Shown piece by piece: positions 1 to 9,359 of a stretch of 64,000 nt of DNA. The DNA comes from Paenibacillus campinasensis (lineage in GTDB: Bacteria; Bacillota; Bacilli; Paenibacillales; Paenibacillaceae). Position 1 is the stretch's first letter. Each line of letters starts with the position of its first letter. The translations under genes and the position numbers were made by a program. Under the pieces are notes generated by a model that saw only the letters and a list, made by a program, of their open reading frames with translations, was not told the origin of the DNA and ran no database searches. The DNA is taken from positions 18,413 to 82,412 of the forward strand of contig NZ_NPBY01000015.1 in assembly GCF_002272015.1 (NCBI RefSeq), in the 5' to 3' direction.

Positions 1-1143
1 AGCATTGCCTTGCCAGACGAACGCAATGATGGCGATAAGAGCTCCGCATGTCACCCCTATGATCACTCCAACCCCAAGCTCTCTGCTGATCAGACGAAAG
101 ACCGTCCGCTTATCAAGCTCACGCGTGATCAATCCTCGCACGACAACAGCGAGCGACTGGGTGCCAGTATTCCCGGTCATTCCGGCGATCATCGGCATGA
201 AGAATGCCAGAGCAACGACCTGGGCCAGCGTCTCTTCAAACCCGCTGATGATGCTGCCCGATAGAAGGCCAATCAACAGCAGCAGGATCAGCCACGGCAA
301 GCGGCGAAGAGCTGCCGTCCAGGCTTGGGTATCGAAATTGATCGCTTTGCCCCCGGCAGACAACTTCTCAATGTCTTCATTAGCCTCAGAGATGACAACG
401 TCCACGATGTCATCGACGGTAATAATGCCTACCAGGACGTTGCTTGCTTCAACGACGGGCACAGCCAGAAGGTCATACCGCTCGATCACCCGGGCCACTT
501 CCTCTTGGTCCATCGTGACCGGGACGGAGATCACCCGTGCATTCATAAAATCCGCCACCGGGTCCTCGGCATGTGCGAGTAGAAGATCCCGATAAGAGAC
601 CACGCCGAGGATGCGTTTGTCTTCGTCCACAACATACACGTAATTGATAGTCTCGGAAATTTCGGCGAATGTGCGTAATTTTTGCACGACATCCTGTACC
701 GTATAATAAACAGGAACCCACACATAACGGTTGGTCATCATTCTTCCCGCTGTTTCCTGCGGGTAGTGCATCAGGCTTACTAGCGCCTGCGATTCCTCTT
801 CCTTCATTTCAGATAGAAAATGCTCAAGATTATCCGCATCCAGCACGTCCAGGAGTTGAGCCAAATCGTCATGGTCCATCAGGTTCATGGCTTGCAATGT
901 TTTCTCCACGCCAAGCTGGTTCAATACTTCGATCTGATCGGTCGTGTCCAGCTCTGCAATCAGACTGGCTAGTTGTTCAACCGTAAGAAGGAGCAGAAAT
1001 TTAAAGCGTTTTTTGCGGGACAGTTCCTTGTAGATCCTGGCGATATCATAAGGATGAAGCTCGTCCAATATGGCTTGCAGCTCCTTGCGGTCCGTTTCTT
1101 TGATGTGGTTTATCATTTTTAAATTCCACTGATTATCGGACAT
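1..1143 (-). CDS. mgtE: Magnesium transporter MgtE (3' end cut by window edge)
   Basis: This is the N-terminal 381 residues of an MgtE-family Mg2+ channel of the cytoplasmic membrane. Reading leftwards from the ATG at 1143, a helical N domain (about residues 1-135) is followed by two CBS domains (about 135-265), which sense Mg2+ in this family. The transmembrane pore region then begins, with a WLILLLLIGLLSG helix and the hallmark FFMPMIAGMTGNTGTQS stretch. Full-length members have about 450 residues, so roughly 70 C-terminal residues lie outside the window. A GGAGGGG ribosome site lies 5 nt before the ATG. The reading frame is open over all 1143 nt. No Mg2+-sensing leader was recognised upstream. 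Confidence 0.95.
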   Translation of the reverse strand, partial: MSDNQWNLKMINHIKETDRKELQAILDELHPYDIARIYKELSRKKRFKFLLLLTVEQLASLIAELDTTDQIEVLNQLGVEKTLQAMNLMDHDDLAQLLDVLDADNLEHFLSEMKEEESQALVSLMHYPQETAGRMMTNRYVWVPVYYTVQDVVQKLRTFAEISETINYVYVVDEDKRILGVVSYRDLLLAHAEDPVADFMNARVISVPVTMDQEEVARVIERYDLLAVPVVEASNVLVGIITVDDIVDVVISEANEDIEKLSAGGKAINFDTQAWTAALRRLPWLILLLLIGLLSGSIISGFEETLAQVVALAFFMPMIAGMTGNTGTQSLAVVVRGLITRELDKRTVFRLISRELGVGVIIGVTCGALIAIIAFVWQGNA

Positions 1144-1292
1144 ATACGCCCCTCCATCCCTTCATCTATCGATTATTGTTTCGGAACAAGGCTGAGATGT
1201 GACTGCTAAACGAGATACGGCTACGCATACTTCCAAGTTTAACGTAAGTATATCCAACACCCTGGCTGTATAACATGGATAGGCCGAATATG

Positions 1293-1322
1293 TGCGAAGT
1301 TCGCACTTCTTTTGCTATAATA
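1293..1322 (+). promoter_or_regulatory. Promoter of the MscS-type gene with 15-bp palindrome
   Basis: A perfect inverted repeat, GTGCGAA-G-TTCGCAC, lies at 1293-1307. It is followed by a TATA-rich -10 region with an extended TG at about 1314-1322. The palindrome sits where the -35 element would be, so it could be an operator. The ribosome site AGGAGG lies just before the ATG at 1378. This is an inference from spacing only. Confidence 0.45.
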
Positions 1323-1377
1323 GTAGACTAAGCCAGGTTATCTTGCCTGCAAAAATGTTGCGAATTCAGGAGGAACT

Positions 1378-2625
1378 ATGGAGTACATCACGAAGCTGCT
1401 GGTCGATTACGGCCTGGAGACCCGCACGGCGGGTTATCTTGCCAATGTCATCATGATTCTGCTCATTACCGGACTCAGCATGGTGGCTAACTTTATTACG
1501 AAAAAAATCGTACTAAGGATCATTACCCACTACATTAACAATAACCGATACACATGGGACAATATCATATTGGAGAAAAAGGTATTTCAGAAGCTCTCGC
1601 ACATCGTGCCCGCCCTGATCATTTATTATTTTGCCTCGGTTTTTCCAAGCTATCAAATCTGGATTGAGAAAGCCGCCGTTGTATACATTATGGTGGTCAT
1701 GATTCTGGTTCTGGATTCATTCTTGAATGCGGTCAATGCCATCTACCAGACATTTGAAGTGTCCAAGATCAAGCCGATTAAAGGATATTTGCAGGTTGTC
1801 AAAATTTTCATCTTTATTATCGGCGGCATTCTGATCATCGCCAACCTGATCGGCCAAAGTCCGCTCATTCTTCTCAGCGGAATCGGTGCGCTGTCCGCGG
1901 TGCTGATGCTTGTGTTCCGGGATTCACTGCTGGGGTTGGTGGCAGGCGTCCAGTTGACAACCAATGATATGGTGCGTGTAGGTGACTGGATCGAGATGCC
2001 GAAATACGGCGCGGATGGTGATGTCATCGACATTTCCTTGAATACGGTCAAGGTGATGAATTTTGACAAGACAATTACGACCATTCCAAGCTATGCTCTC
2101 ATCTCGGATTCATTCAGAAACTGGCGCGGGATGCAGGCTTCCGGCGGGCGGAGAATCAAGCGTCCGGTCTACATTGATACAAGCAGCATCAAGTTCTGCA
2201 CCGACGAGATGATTGAGAAGTTCAAGTCGATTCATTACCTGGCCGATTACATTTCCGCGAAGGAAGAGGAGATCCGGGCTTACAATGAGGAACGACAGAT
2301 CGATACATCGAACCGGGTCAACGGCAGGGCGATGACGAATATCGGCGTGTTTCGGATCTACATTGAGAACTATTTAAAGCAGCATCCTAAAATTCATAAA
2401 GGGATGAGCTTGATGGTCAGACAGCTCGAGCCCGGAGAGCATGGGCTGCCGCTGGAGATCTACGCTTTTTCCAACGATACGAACTGGGTGAATTACGAGG
2501 GTGTTCAGTCGGATATCTTCGATCATATTTTTGCGATTGCACCGGAGTTCGGATTACGGTTGTTCCAGAACCCGACCGGGCATGATTTGCAAAATCTAAT
2601 GCGGGTGAACCAGCCTTCTTCCTAG
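1378..2625 (+). CDS. Mechanosensitive ion channel, MscS family (YbdG-like)
   Basis: This 415-residue protein should be an osmotic-shock channel of the cytoplasmic membrane. The N-terminal 170 residues hold about five hydrophobic helices. The pore helix and beta domain of the MscS family follow: a glycine/alanine-rich ALSAVLMLVFRDSLLGLVAG helix, then VRVGDWIEMPKYGADGDVIDISLNTVKV at about 200-230. The length equals that of E. coli YbdG (MscM type), which also has a long C-terminal cytoplasmic domain, so that subfamily is favoured over small MscS. The ATG has an ideal AGGAGG site. It is divergent from mgtE and ends at a bidirectional terminator shared with the next gene. Confidence 0.9.
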   Translation: MEYITKLLVDYGLETRTAGYLANVIMILLITGLSMVANFITKKIVLRIITHYINNNRYTWDNIILEKKVFQKLSHIVPALIIYYFASVFPSYQIWIEKAAVVYIMVVMILVLDSFLNAVNAIYQTFEVSKIKPIKGYLQVVKIFIFIIGGILIIANLIGQSPLILLSGIGALSAVLMLVFRDSLLGLVAGVQLTTNDMVRVGDWIEMPKYGADGDVIDISLNTVKVMNFDKTITTIPSYALISDSFRNWRGMQASGGRRIKRPVYIDTSSIKFCTDEMIEKFKSIHYLADYISAKEEEIRAYNEERQIDTSNRVNGRAMTNIGVFRIYIENYLKQHPKIHKGMSLMVRQLEPGEHGLPLEIYAFSNDTNWVNYEGVQSDIFDHIFAIAPEFGLRLFQNPTGHDLQNLMRVNQPSS

Positions 2626-2648
2626 GCCGCCAGCGGGATGATGCACTA

Positions 2649-2690
2649 AAAAACCTCCAAGCGAGCAGAAAAGCCGCTTGGAGGTTTTAT
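2649..2690. terminator. Bidirectional rho-independent terminator
   Basis: The arms AACCTCCAAGCG and CGCTTGGAGGTT flank a short loop. A run of A lies on one side and T on the other. The hairpin separates the convergent MscS-type and LtaS-family genes. Confidence 0.9.
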
Positions 2691-2692
2691 GT

Positions 2693-4696
2693 TTATTTCG
2701 CTGCATGACCTTGATCGCTTGGCTGACCGTTAGATCGGAATTGCGGCAGCAGATGATACAGAATGACGTTGTCGGAAACCTCCAGCATCGTCTGCGCCTC
2801 ATCGTATCCTTCACGGCAGGCCGCGACCGCTGTTGGTTGACGCGATTCCAGGCTGTAGCAGGTTCCTTCCTCGAATGCGCGGCTCTCTGATGGAAGATAA
2901 TATACATCCTTCGAGGAAAAAGCGCCGCTGCGGAGCGGGATCAGCCGATCACGCTCATCGAACAGGCTGGTGCCGATCCAGTAATAAGGCTCGGAAGAGA
3001 TACCGAGCAGATGCAGAATGGAAGGTGCAACATTCATCATTCCGGCCGCCTCGGGGTCGATCGTGCCGCCATGTGCCCCGTCAGGCAGACGAATGAGAAG
3101 CGGAACCTGGTTCATCATCTGCTCCATATCCAGCTCGGACAGCTCGCGTCCTAACCACTGCTCATAAGCGCTCTGATCTTTAATGGAGTTGTCATGGTCG
3201 CCATAGATGATGAGAATGGTGTTATCCCACAATCCCTGCTGCTTCATCTGCTCGATCAGTTCGCCGAAGGCTTCATCGACATAATGAATCGAGTTCAAAT
3301 AATCGCCAAGCATCGTGCCTTCAAGTTCCCCGGTATCCAGCTTGCGATGAGGCTCGGGAAGCCTGTATGGGTGATGGCTGGTCAATGTAATGAGAAAAGA
3401 GTAAAAGGGCTGCTGAATCCCCGACATCATCTCAAGGGATTGGGAGAAAAAAGCTTTGTCACTCAGCGACCAGCCCAACGTTTCGGTTAACTCGTAATCC
3501 TTCTTGCTGAAAAAGCGATCATAATCCATGGCGGCATACACGGTCTGCCGATTCCAGAAGCTGCTCTCATAGGCATGAAACACATTGGCGGCGTAGCCGT
3601 GTTCCTTCAGAATTTTCGGCAGAACATCGTAGCCTCGATCCGGATACCGTGTAAATACAGAGCCGGCGGACAACGGCAGCAGCGAGCTCTGGGTCACAAA
3701 ATCCGCATCCGATGTGCGCCCGAGCGCCGTCTGGTGATAGAACTGGCTGTAGTACAGACTTTCTTCCATCAGCTTGTTCAGATTTGGCGTAATTTCCTGT
3801 CCGTTCACGCTTTGCCCGATGACCGCATTCATCAAGGCCTCGGTCTGTATCATCATGACGTTGCTGCCCCTATATTTGCCGAACAGGTCGTTCAGCTGTG
3901 CCCGGTTCGAACGGCGGCCATCCAGCCACTGCTTCACCTCTGCGATCTGTTCTTCCGACAAGCCCGGTTGGCCTACCAGATGATCCCGGCTGTAGCGGTA
4001 CATGTCATAGCCATGAAAGGCGATGAGTCCGGTAACATTGTACAAGGTGACGTTCCACCAATTGCCGGCGAACAGCCCTTTGGCCCAGGTGTCGGAGGCT
4101 TTTTGGATCGGGAAGAAGGTCATGCATCCGCCCAGAATCAGCACGGCGGTTCCTGCTGCGGCGCGAGCAAGTCTGCGGTTTCTTCTGCGGCGGCGGTCGA
4201 CAGGGGAATCGTAGCCCACACTGAGTTGGGGATTCTTCTTCCTGCGGAACAGAATCATGATCGCGACAGGGATCACGAGAATCCAGTCCAGGAAGAAGAG
4301 GATATCCCCCGGTTCCAGCAGCGTCCCGATGCTCCCGCCAAGCGAGCTGACTTGTCCTGCCTGCATCAGCACCGGTACGGTAATGAAATCATCGAAATAC
4401 CGGTAAAACACAAGGTCGGCGTAGATCAGCCCGGTCAGAGCCAGATTCAGCAGGGTCAGTGCAGCAAGCCTTCCTTTTGGCGGCAGCCATAGTGTCCAGA
4501 ATGAGACGAGCAGCAGCGAGCCGACAGCGATGATATAGTCGGCCCTGTCCATGTTCATATTAGCGAGCTGCAGATTGGTATGCATCCACACCAGCTTGTA
4601 CAGCATCAGCACAAGAAACAGGATATACCAGGTATACCGGTAATGCAGCCAGCCCACGGAGCGAGCTGGGCCTCCGCTTGATATTCGCACTGGCAT
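2693..4696 (-). CDS. LTA synthase family protein (membrane sulfatase-fold enzyme)
   Basis: This 667-residue enzyme belongs to the lipoteichoic acid synthase family, which transfers glycerol-phosphate or ethanolamine-phosphate at the outer membrane face. Five transmembrane helices occupy about the first 200 residues, and an extracellular sulfatase domain follows. The catalytic Thr328 is visible in ALGRTSDADF, a metal-binding Glu in NVMMIQTEALMN (about 286), and the C-terminal metal motif as YGDHDNS. The start was placed at the ATG at 4696 because AAGGGAGG lies 10 nt before it. A TTG eight codons upstream lies on the other side of that site and is unlikely. Whether it makes LTA itself or a primer or modification cannot be decided here. 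Confidence 0.88.
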   Translation of the reverse strand: MPVRISSGGPARSVGWLHYRYTWYILFLVLMLYKLVWMHTNLQLANMNMDRADYIIAVGSLLLVSFWTLWLPPKGRLAALTLLNLALTGLIYADLVFYRYFDDFITVPVLMQAGQVSSLGGSIGTLLEPGDILFFLDWILVIPVAIMILFRRKKNPQLSVGYDSPVDRRRRRNRRLARAAAGTAVLILGGCMTFFPIQKASDTWAKGLFAGNWWNVTLYNVTGLIAFHGYDMYRYSRDHLVGQPGLSEEQIAEVKQWLDGRRSNRAQLNDLFGKYRGSNVMMIQTEALMNAVIGQSVNGQEITPNLNKLMEESLYYSQFYHQTALGRTSDADFVTQSSLLPLSAGSVFTRYPDRGYDVLPKILKEHGYAANVFHAYESSFWNRQTVYAAMDYDRFFSKKDYELTETLGWSLSDKAFFSQSLEMMSGIQQPFYSFLITLTSHHPYRLPEPHRKLDTGELEGTMLGDYLNSIHYVDEAFGELIEQMKQQGLWDNTILIIYGDHDNSIKDQSAYEQWLGRELSELDMEQMMNQVPLLIRLPDGAHGGTIDPEAAGMMNVAPSILHLLGISSEPYYWIGTSLFDERDRLIPLRSGAFSSKDVYYLPSESRAFEEGTCYSLESRQPTAVAACREGYDEAQTMLEVSDNVILYHLLPQFRSNGQPSDQGHAAK

Positions 4697-4751
4697 TGCG
4701 ATCAAACCTCCCTTATGCAACTATCGGTTCCCAGCGTTATGTGCATTCGAC

Positions 4752-5885
4752 TTATCGAGGAGGGAGCGGTCCAAGATATTGATAGTATTGGCATTCAATC
4801 CGGCCGTTGAACAGCTTCCGCCGCTTGTCGGCCTTGCGTCCGAAATAATGCTCGAACTGCTTCGTTGGGCTCAGGGCAAAAAAGGACCAGGTCGGCAGCT
4901 GCTGCAGCGTCATGCCGAGCTGCCGGATCAGGCGTTCGACCTCGGTTTTCTCGCTCAGCCGCTCTCCATACGGAGGATTGGTAATCAGGCAGCCATATTC
5001 GCCTTCCGGCACCGCTTTGGACGCCGGGAGAACCTTGAAATCGATCTCGCCGGCCAGACCGGCGCTTTTGGCAGCGGCCTTGGCGACTTCAATCGCCTTC
5101 GGATCGATGTCGCTTCCGGCGATGAGCAGCGGAATGTCGTCCTTTACCGCATCGAACGCCTCTTCGCGGGCCTCCTCCCACAGCTTGTCCCCGATCATAC
5201 CCCAGTGCTCGGAGGGGAAGGAGCGGCGAAGTCCAGGCGCAATGTTCCATGCCATCAGAGCCGCCTCGATCAGAATCGTGCCTGATCCGCAGCACGGATC
5301 ATACAGCGGACGATGCGGGCCCCAGCGGCTCAGCTGAAGCATGGCCGAAGCCATCGTCTCTTTCAGCGGCGCTTCGGTCACCAGCTTCCGGTATCCGCGC
5401 TTATGCAGAGCGGGGCCCGTCGTATCCAGCGTCAGCAATGCGCGATCCTTGAGCAGCGAAATTTCGATCAGGTAGCGGGGACCGTCCTCGGGAAACCATT
5501 CCGTGTGATAGGACTGCTTCAGTTTCTCTACGATTGCTTTTTTGACGATGCCCTGACATGCAGGAACGCTGCTGAGCTGGGACTTATGCGATCTGCCTTC
5601 CACGGGAAACTCCCCGTCTGCCGGGATCCACTGCTCCCACGGGAGCGCCTTCGTTCCCTCGAACAGCTCATCAAAGGTGACGGCGTTGAATTCTCCCATC
5701 TTGACCAGGATGCGGTCCGAGGTGCGAAGCCACAGGTTGCAGCGGCAAATATCGATCAGATCTCCGGAAAAGGTGACTCTCCCGTTCTCCACTTCCATAT
5801 CGGTGTATCCGAGCTCTTTCAGCTCGCGCGCTACGACAGCTTCCAATCCCATTGGGGCTGTGGCGATTAATTGTAATTGTGGCAT
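4752..5885 (-). CDS. THUMP-domain class I rRNA guanine methyltransferase (YpsC/RlmL-N type)
   Basis: This 377-residue SAM-dependent RNA methyltransferase has an N-terminal THUMP RNA-binding domain (about residues 1-165) and a C-terminal Rossmann domain. The adenosyl-binding loop is DPCCGSGTILIEAA and the N6/N2-amine catalytic motif is NPPYGERL. The family (B. subtilis YpsC, N-terminal half of E. coli RlmL) modifies a guanine of 23S rRNA. The start at 5885 matches the family beginning, LIATAPMGLEAVVARELK, and has a GGAG some 12 nt upstream. An ATG at 5909 is an alternative without a ribosome site. It may follow the LtaS-family gene's promoter region but looks monocistronic. Confidence 0.9.
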   Translation of the reverse strand: MPQLQLIATAPMGLEAVVARELKELGYTDMEVENGRVTFSGDLIDICRCNLWLRTSDRILVKMGEFNAVTFDELFEGTKALPWEQWIPADGEFPVEGRSHKSQLSSVPACQGIVKKAIVEKLKQSYHTEWFPEDGPRYLIEISLLKDRALLTLDTTGPALHKRGYRKLVTEAPLKETMASAMLQLSRWGPHRPLYDPCCGSGTILIEAALMAWNIAPGLRRSFPSEHWGMIGDKLWEEAREEAFDAVKDDIPLLIAGSDIDPKAIEVAKAAAKSAGLAGEIDFKVLPASKAVPEGEYGCLITNPPYGERLSEKTEVERLIRQLGMTLQQLPTWSFFALSPTKQFEHYFGRKADKRRKLFNGRIECQYYQYLGPLPPR

Positions 5886-6054
5886 TGATGAAGTCAACTC
5901 CATTAACATAATTACGGCGGTAAGGTCGCCGGTTCAATCTCTATAGTATAGGCGATTGCATTATTCAAGACAATTGTCATATGATAGACCACGAGTGAAC
6001 GGCTTGGACGACGCATTCGGCGCGGTAATATTAGATTAGAAGGAGGGTTTCCCT

Positions 6055-6687
6055 TTGTTGATCGAAGCCCATGATTATGTTAACCAATTATACCCGGAAG
6101 ATGAGGAATTGCTGCAGGTTCTGGAGGCCATCAAAGAACACGGCATGCCGGAGGTGTCTGTAGCGCCTGCCTACGGGAGGCTGCTCACCCTGCTTGTCCA
6201 GCTGGCGGGGGCACGAAGCGTGCTGGAGATCGGGGCGCTGGGCGGTTACAGCGGCATCTGTCTGTGCCGGGGTCTTCCCGAAGGAGGAAGGCTGACTTCG
6301 CTTGAGCTGAAGGAGGAGTACGCCGCCCTGGCTGGCAGCCATCTGGAGAAGGCTGGCTTCAAAGACCGGGTGGAATATCGGATTGGCCCTGCTGCGGAAT
6401 CTTTAGCCGGACTGAAGCGCGAGGGACGGACCTTTGATTTTTTCTTCATCGATGCGGATAAGGAGAACTACCCGCTATACCTGGATTATGCGATTGAGCT
6501 GGCGAATCCGGGAGCGCTGATTGCAGGAGATAACTGCTTCCTGCGCGGCAGAACCCTCAATCCGGATAAGAATGGTCCCTCAGTGCAGGCAGTACGCCAC
6601 TTCAACGAGCGGATCGCGACAGATCCGAGGCTGGTGAGCACGCTGCTTCCCGCCTACGACGGGCTCATTCTTGCGCGCGTGAAGTGA
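6055..6687 (+). CDS. SAM-dependent O-methyltransferase (CCoAOMT family)
   Basis: This 210-residue soluble methyltransferase has the caffeoyl-CoA O-methyltransferase fold. The SAM-binding motif is LEIGALGGYSGICL at about 64-77, followed by TSLEL. The metal-binding motif is FFIDADKENY at about 130-140, and GALIAGDNCFLRGR follows. B. subtilis YrrM-type members modify tRNA wobble hydroxyuridine, but that substrate is only a possibility here. AAGGAGGG lies 8-10 nt before tandem TTG codons at 6055 and 6058, so the start is non-ATG. It is divergent from the THUMP methyltransferase and closed by a strong terminator. Confidence 0.85.
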   Translation: MLIEAHDYVNQLYPEDEELLQVLEAIKEHGMPEVSVAPAYGRLLTLLVQLAGARSVLEIGALGGYSGICLCRGLPEGGRLTSLELKEEYAALAGSHLEKAGFKDRVEYRIGPAAESLAGLKREGRTFDFFFIDADKENYPLYLDYAIELANPGALIAGDNCFLRGRTLNPDKNGPSVQAVRHFNERIATDPRLVSTLLPAYDGLILARVK

Positions 6688-6726
6688 ACAGCCCGGGTGG
6701 AATGCACGGCTGATGGTCCTATAATT

Positions 6727-6768
6727 GAAAAAGCGATGCACCCTCGGTTCAGGATGCATCGCTTTTTT
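6727..6768. terminator. Bidirectional terminator
   Basis: The hairpin AAAAAGCGATGCA ... TGCATCGCTTTTTT lies between the convergent O-methyltransferase and MFS genes. Confidence 0.92.
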
Positions 6769-6791
6769 GCCATTTCATTATAGTTCGCGGA

Positions 6792-8015
6792 TTACCGGAA
6801 CTTCGGTGCCGGCTTATGCGCGAACAGCTTGATTTTCACCCAGATCATATTCAGAATGAGCAGACTGCCCGAGATGAGGAACAGGCCCTCAATGCCGATG
6901 AATCCGGATAGGAATCCGCCGATGACCGCCCCAAGCATATTGCCCAGCGCCAGCGCGCTTGTGTTGAACCCGAAGGAGCGGCTTTCCATGCCATCGGGCG
7001 TGTAGGAACGAATCAGCGCGTTTACGCTCGGCAGCAATCCGCCCATGAATACCCCCATCATAAACCGGACAACGATCAGCTGCCATACCTCCTGCACGAA
7101 CGCCTGCGGGATGAGTGTCAGTCCGGCACCGATCAAGGAATAGGTGAGAATGCGATGCGCACCGAGCTTGTCGCTCAATCGGCCCAGGATCGGTGAAGCG
7201 ATCATATTGGACAAACCCGTGACGGCCACAACGAAGCCGGCCCATAATGCGATGCCCTCTGCGGTGCCGTGCAGCTTCTGGACATACAGCGGCAGGAGCG
7301 ACATCGGGCTGATCATGGCAAACTGCAGCAGAAACGTAACGGCGAACAAGGCCGGAAGCTGCGGAATATGACTGAGTTCTCTAAGCCCGGCAAGCACCGA
7401 GGTTTGCGGTGTGTGGGCAGCCTCTTCCCGGTCGAAATTTTCTCTAACCATGAACAGGGCAAGCAGGGAAGCAAGGAAGATCAGTCCTCCCGTAATGAAA
7501 AAAATAGGCCGATATCCGACCCAGCCTGCCATCAGACCGCCGATGAGCGGGCCGAGAATCGTTCCGGCTACTTGACCCGACTGCATGATGCCCATGGCGA
7601 AGCCCATGCGGTTTTTCGGGGTGGTGCCCGATACGAGCGAGATCGCTGCCGGATTGAAGCCCGAGATCGTTCCGTTCAGCAGCCGCAGTGCCAGCAGATG
7701 CCACGGGTGTGTGGCAAATCCCATACAGCCAATGACAATGGCCATTCCGAACCCGGAGCGCAGCAGCATGATTTTACGTCCATACTTATCGGCGACCTTG
7801 CCCCATATCGGCTGGAAAATGAACGATGTTAAAAAGTTGGCCGCAAAGATTAACCCCGCCCATACCCCGATGGTCCGATCGCCGGTCACATTCAGGTCCT
7901 GTGCCAGATACAAGGTTAGGAACGGAGTAATCATCGTCATGCCGGAATTGACCAGGAACTGTCCGAACCACAGCACGATAAGATTTACTTTCCAACTGCT
8001 CAATGTTCTCCTCAC
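6792..8015 (-). CDS. MFS multidrug-type efflux transporter (DHA1)
   Basis: This 407-residue protein has twelve predicted membrane helices. The MFS motif A appears as GKVADKYGRKIMLL after helix 2, and again in degenerate form as GRLSDKLGAHRIL in the second half. Antiporter motif C-like glycines appear in SGQVAGTILGPLIGG of helix 5, which points to a proton-driven drug exporter of the DHA1 group. The GTG at 8015 is very close to its AAAGGAG, so the TTG at 8003 is a real alternative start. It is divergent from hemE, with a 24-bp palindrome in the shared region. The substrate is unknown. Confidence 0.85.
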   Translation of the reverse strand: MRRTLSSWKVNLIVLWFGQFLVNSGMTMITPFLTLYLAQDLNVTGDRTIGVWAGLIFAANFLTSFIFQPIWGKVADKYGRKIMLLRSGFGMAIVIGCMGFATHPWHLLALRLLNGTISGFNPAAISLVSGTTPKNRMGFAMGIMQSGQVAGTILGPLIGGLMAGWVGYRPIFFITGGLIFLASLLALFMVRENFDREEAAHTPQTSVLAGLRELSHIPQLPALFAVTFLLQFAMISPMSLLPLYVQKLHGTAEGIALWAGFVVAVTGLSNMIASPILGRLSDKLGAHRILTYSLIGAGLTLIPQAFVQEVWQLIVVRFMMGVFMGGLLPSVNALIRSYTPDGMESRSFGFNTSALALGNMLGAVIGGFLSGFIGIEGLFLISGSLLILNMIWVKIKLFAHKPAPKFR

Positions 8016-8119
8016 ACTCCTTTCTCAGATGTCTTCTCCGAACACCAAGCGATAGACATTTCGAGAGAACACGAAAAACGCCGTTCCTCCAGTATAACAT
8101 ATTTCAACAAATACATATG

Positions 8120-8143
8120 ATGACAATGTCATAAGATTGTCAT
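8120..8143. promoter_or_regulatory. Operator-like 24-bp palindrome between MFS gene and hemE
   Basis: ATGACAAT and ATTGTCAT form perfect 8-bp arms around an 8-nt spacer. Inside it, ATGAC-AAT-GTCAT forms an overlapping second palindrome. It lies just upstream of an extended -10 for the MFS gene (minus strand, TATACT at 8091-8096) and about 100 bp before the hemE start. It resembles a dimeric repressor site, but no known regulator was recognised. Confidence 0.5.
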
Positions 8144-8243
8144 GCGATTTTCATAGGATATCCATGTTAGACGGTTGTTACCTACTTTTAAAAAGGGCAT
8201 AATGATGAAAGGAACTTTTATACACAATGATGGGGGCCTAATG

Positions 8244-9308
8244 ATGACCTATAACGACCAGTTTATTCGAGCCTGCCGCAAGCAGCAGGTGGACCGTATT
8301 CCCGTTTGGTACATGCGGCAAGCCGGCCGCTATGACCCGGAATATCGAAAAATCAAAGAGAAATACTCCTTGCTTGAAATTTGCAGCCAACCCGAGCTAG
8401 CGGCAGAAGTGACCATGATGCCGGTTCGGAAGCTGGGTGTCGACGCTGCGATACTGTATTCCGACATTATGAATCCGGTGGCTTCCATCGGGCTCGATTT
8501 TGATATCGTCAAGAATATCGGCCCTGTCATCGACAATCCGATCCGCACGGCGGCCGATGTCGAGAAGCTGCGGCCGATTGATGTGGAAGGCGACCTGGGC
8601 CATGTGCTGGAAACGATCCGCATCCTCGACAAGGAGCTTGAGGTGCCACTAATTACGTTTGCCGGTGCACCGTTTACGATCGCGAGTTATCTGATCGAAG
8701 GCCGACCGTCGAGAAACTATCTCCGCACCAAAGAGATGATGTACAGCGAGCCGAAAGTATGGTTTTCCTTGATGGAGAAGCTCGGCGATATGGTTATTAC
8801 TTATTTGAAGGCGCATATCGCAAACGGAGGCAAAGCGTTCCAACTGTTTGACAGCTGGGTGGGAGCGCTCTCTCCGCAGGATTTCCAAACGTACGTATTG
8901 CCTACGATAGAACGTATTTTTGCCGAACTTCAGGAATTGAATGTGCCGAAGATTTATTTTCCGGGTGTAAGTTCTGGCGAGCTTCTGCCTACACTTACCC
9001 AGCTTCAAGCCGATGTAATCGGTCTGGACTGGAGGGTGTCCATCACGGAGGGCCGCCGTCGCTTGAATCATCAGTACGCGGTTCAGGGCAATCTCGATCC
9101 GACGGTGCTGACCGCCCCGATGCCGGTGATCCAGCAGTATGCCAAGGACATCATCGATCAGGGAATCCTGGAGCCTGGATTTGTGTTTAATCTGGGACAT
9201 GGATTGTTTCCGGAAGCCTCGCTGGACAAGCTGCGTGAGCTGACGGGCTTTATTCATGAATATTCGGAAACGGCGCTGAAGGCTGGCGCACACGAGCTGC
9301 GTTCCTAA
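8244..9308 (+). CDS. hemE: Uroporphyrinogen decarboxylase
   Basis: This 354-residue cytoplasmic enzyme converts uroporphyrinogen III to coproporphyrinogen III by four decarboxylations. The N-terminal signature is PVWYMRQAGRYDPEYRKIK, with the substrate-binding arginines. AGAPFTIASYLIEG and a late NLGHG motif are also typical. The ATG at 8244 gives the family's usual length. The ATG at 8241 directly before it is equally close to the GGGGG ribosome site. The open frame extends further upstream to 8175 without family similarity. It is the first gene of a two-gene heme operon with hemH, 51 nt downstream. Confidence 0.96.
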   Translation: MTYNDQFIRACRKQQVDRIPVWYMRQAGRYDPEYRKIKEKYSLLEICSQPELAAEVTMMPVRKLGVDAAILYSDIMNPVASIGLDFDIVKNIGPVIDNPIRTAADVEKLRPIDVEGDLGHVLETIRILDKELEVPLITFAGAPFTIASYLIEGRPSRNYLRTKEMMYSEPKVWFSLMEKLGDMVITYLKAHIANGGKAFQLFDSWVGALSPQDFQTYVLPTIERIFAELQELNVPKIYFPGVSSGELLPTLTQLQADVIGLDWRVSITEGRRRLNHQYAVQGNLDPTVLTAPMPVIQQYAKDIIDQGILEPGFVFNLGHGLFPEASLDKLRELTGFIHEYSETALKAGAHELRS

Positions 9309-9359
9309 TCGGTTCTTGACGCGAGCATCATCTAAATCAGCAGAAGAGGTGAATGGAAT

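Noticed and set aside
1144..1377. Possible M-box (Mg2+) riboswitch before mgtE
   Set aside because: The conserved AGGTGAGGCTCC-type core is not present on the minus strand and the leader is short.
3575..4492. 305-codon open frame on the plus strand
   Set aside because: Antisense to the LtaS-family gene, with no recognisable domain or ribosome site.
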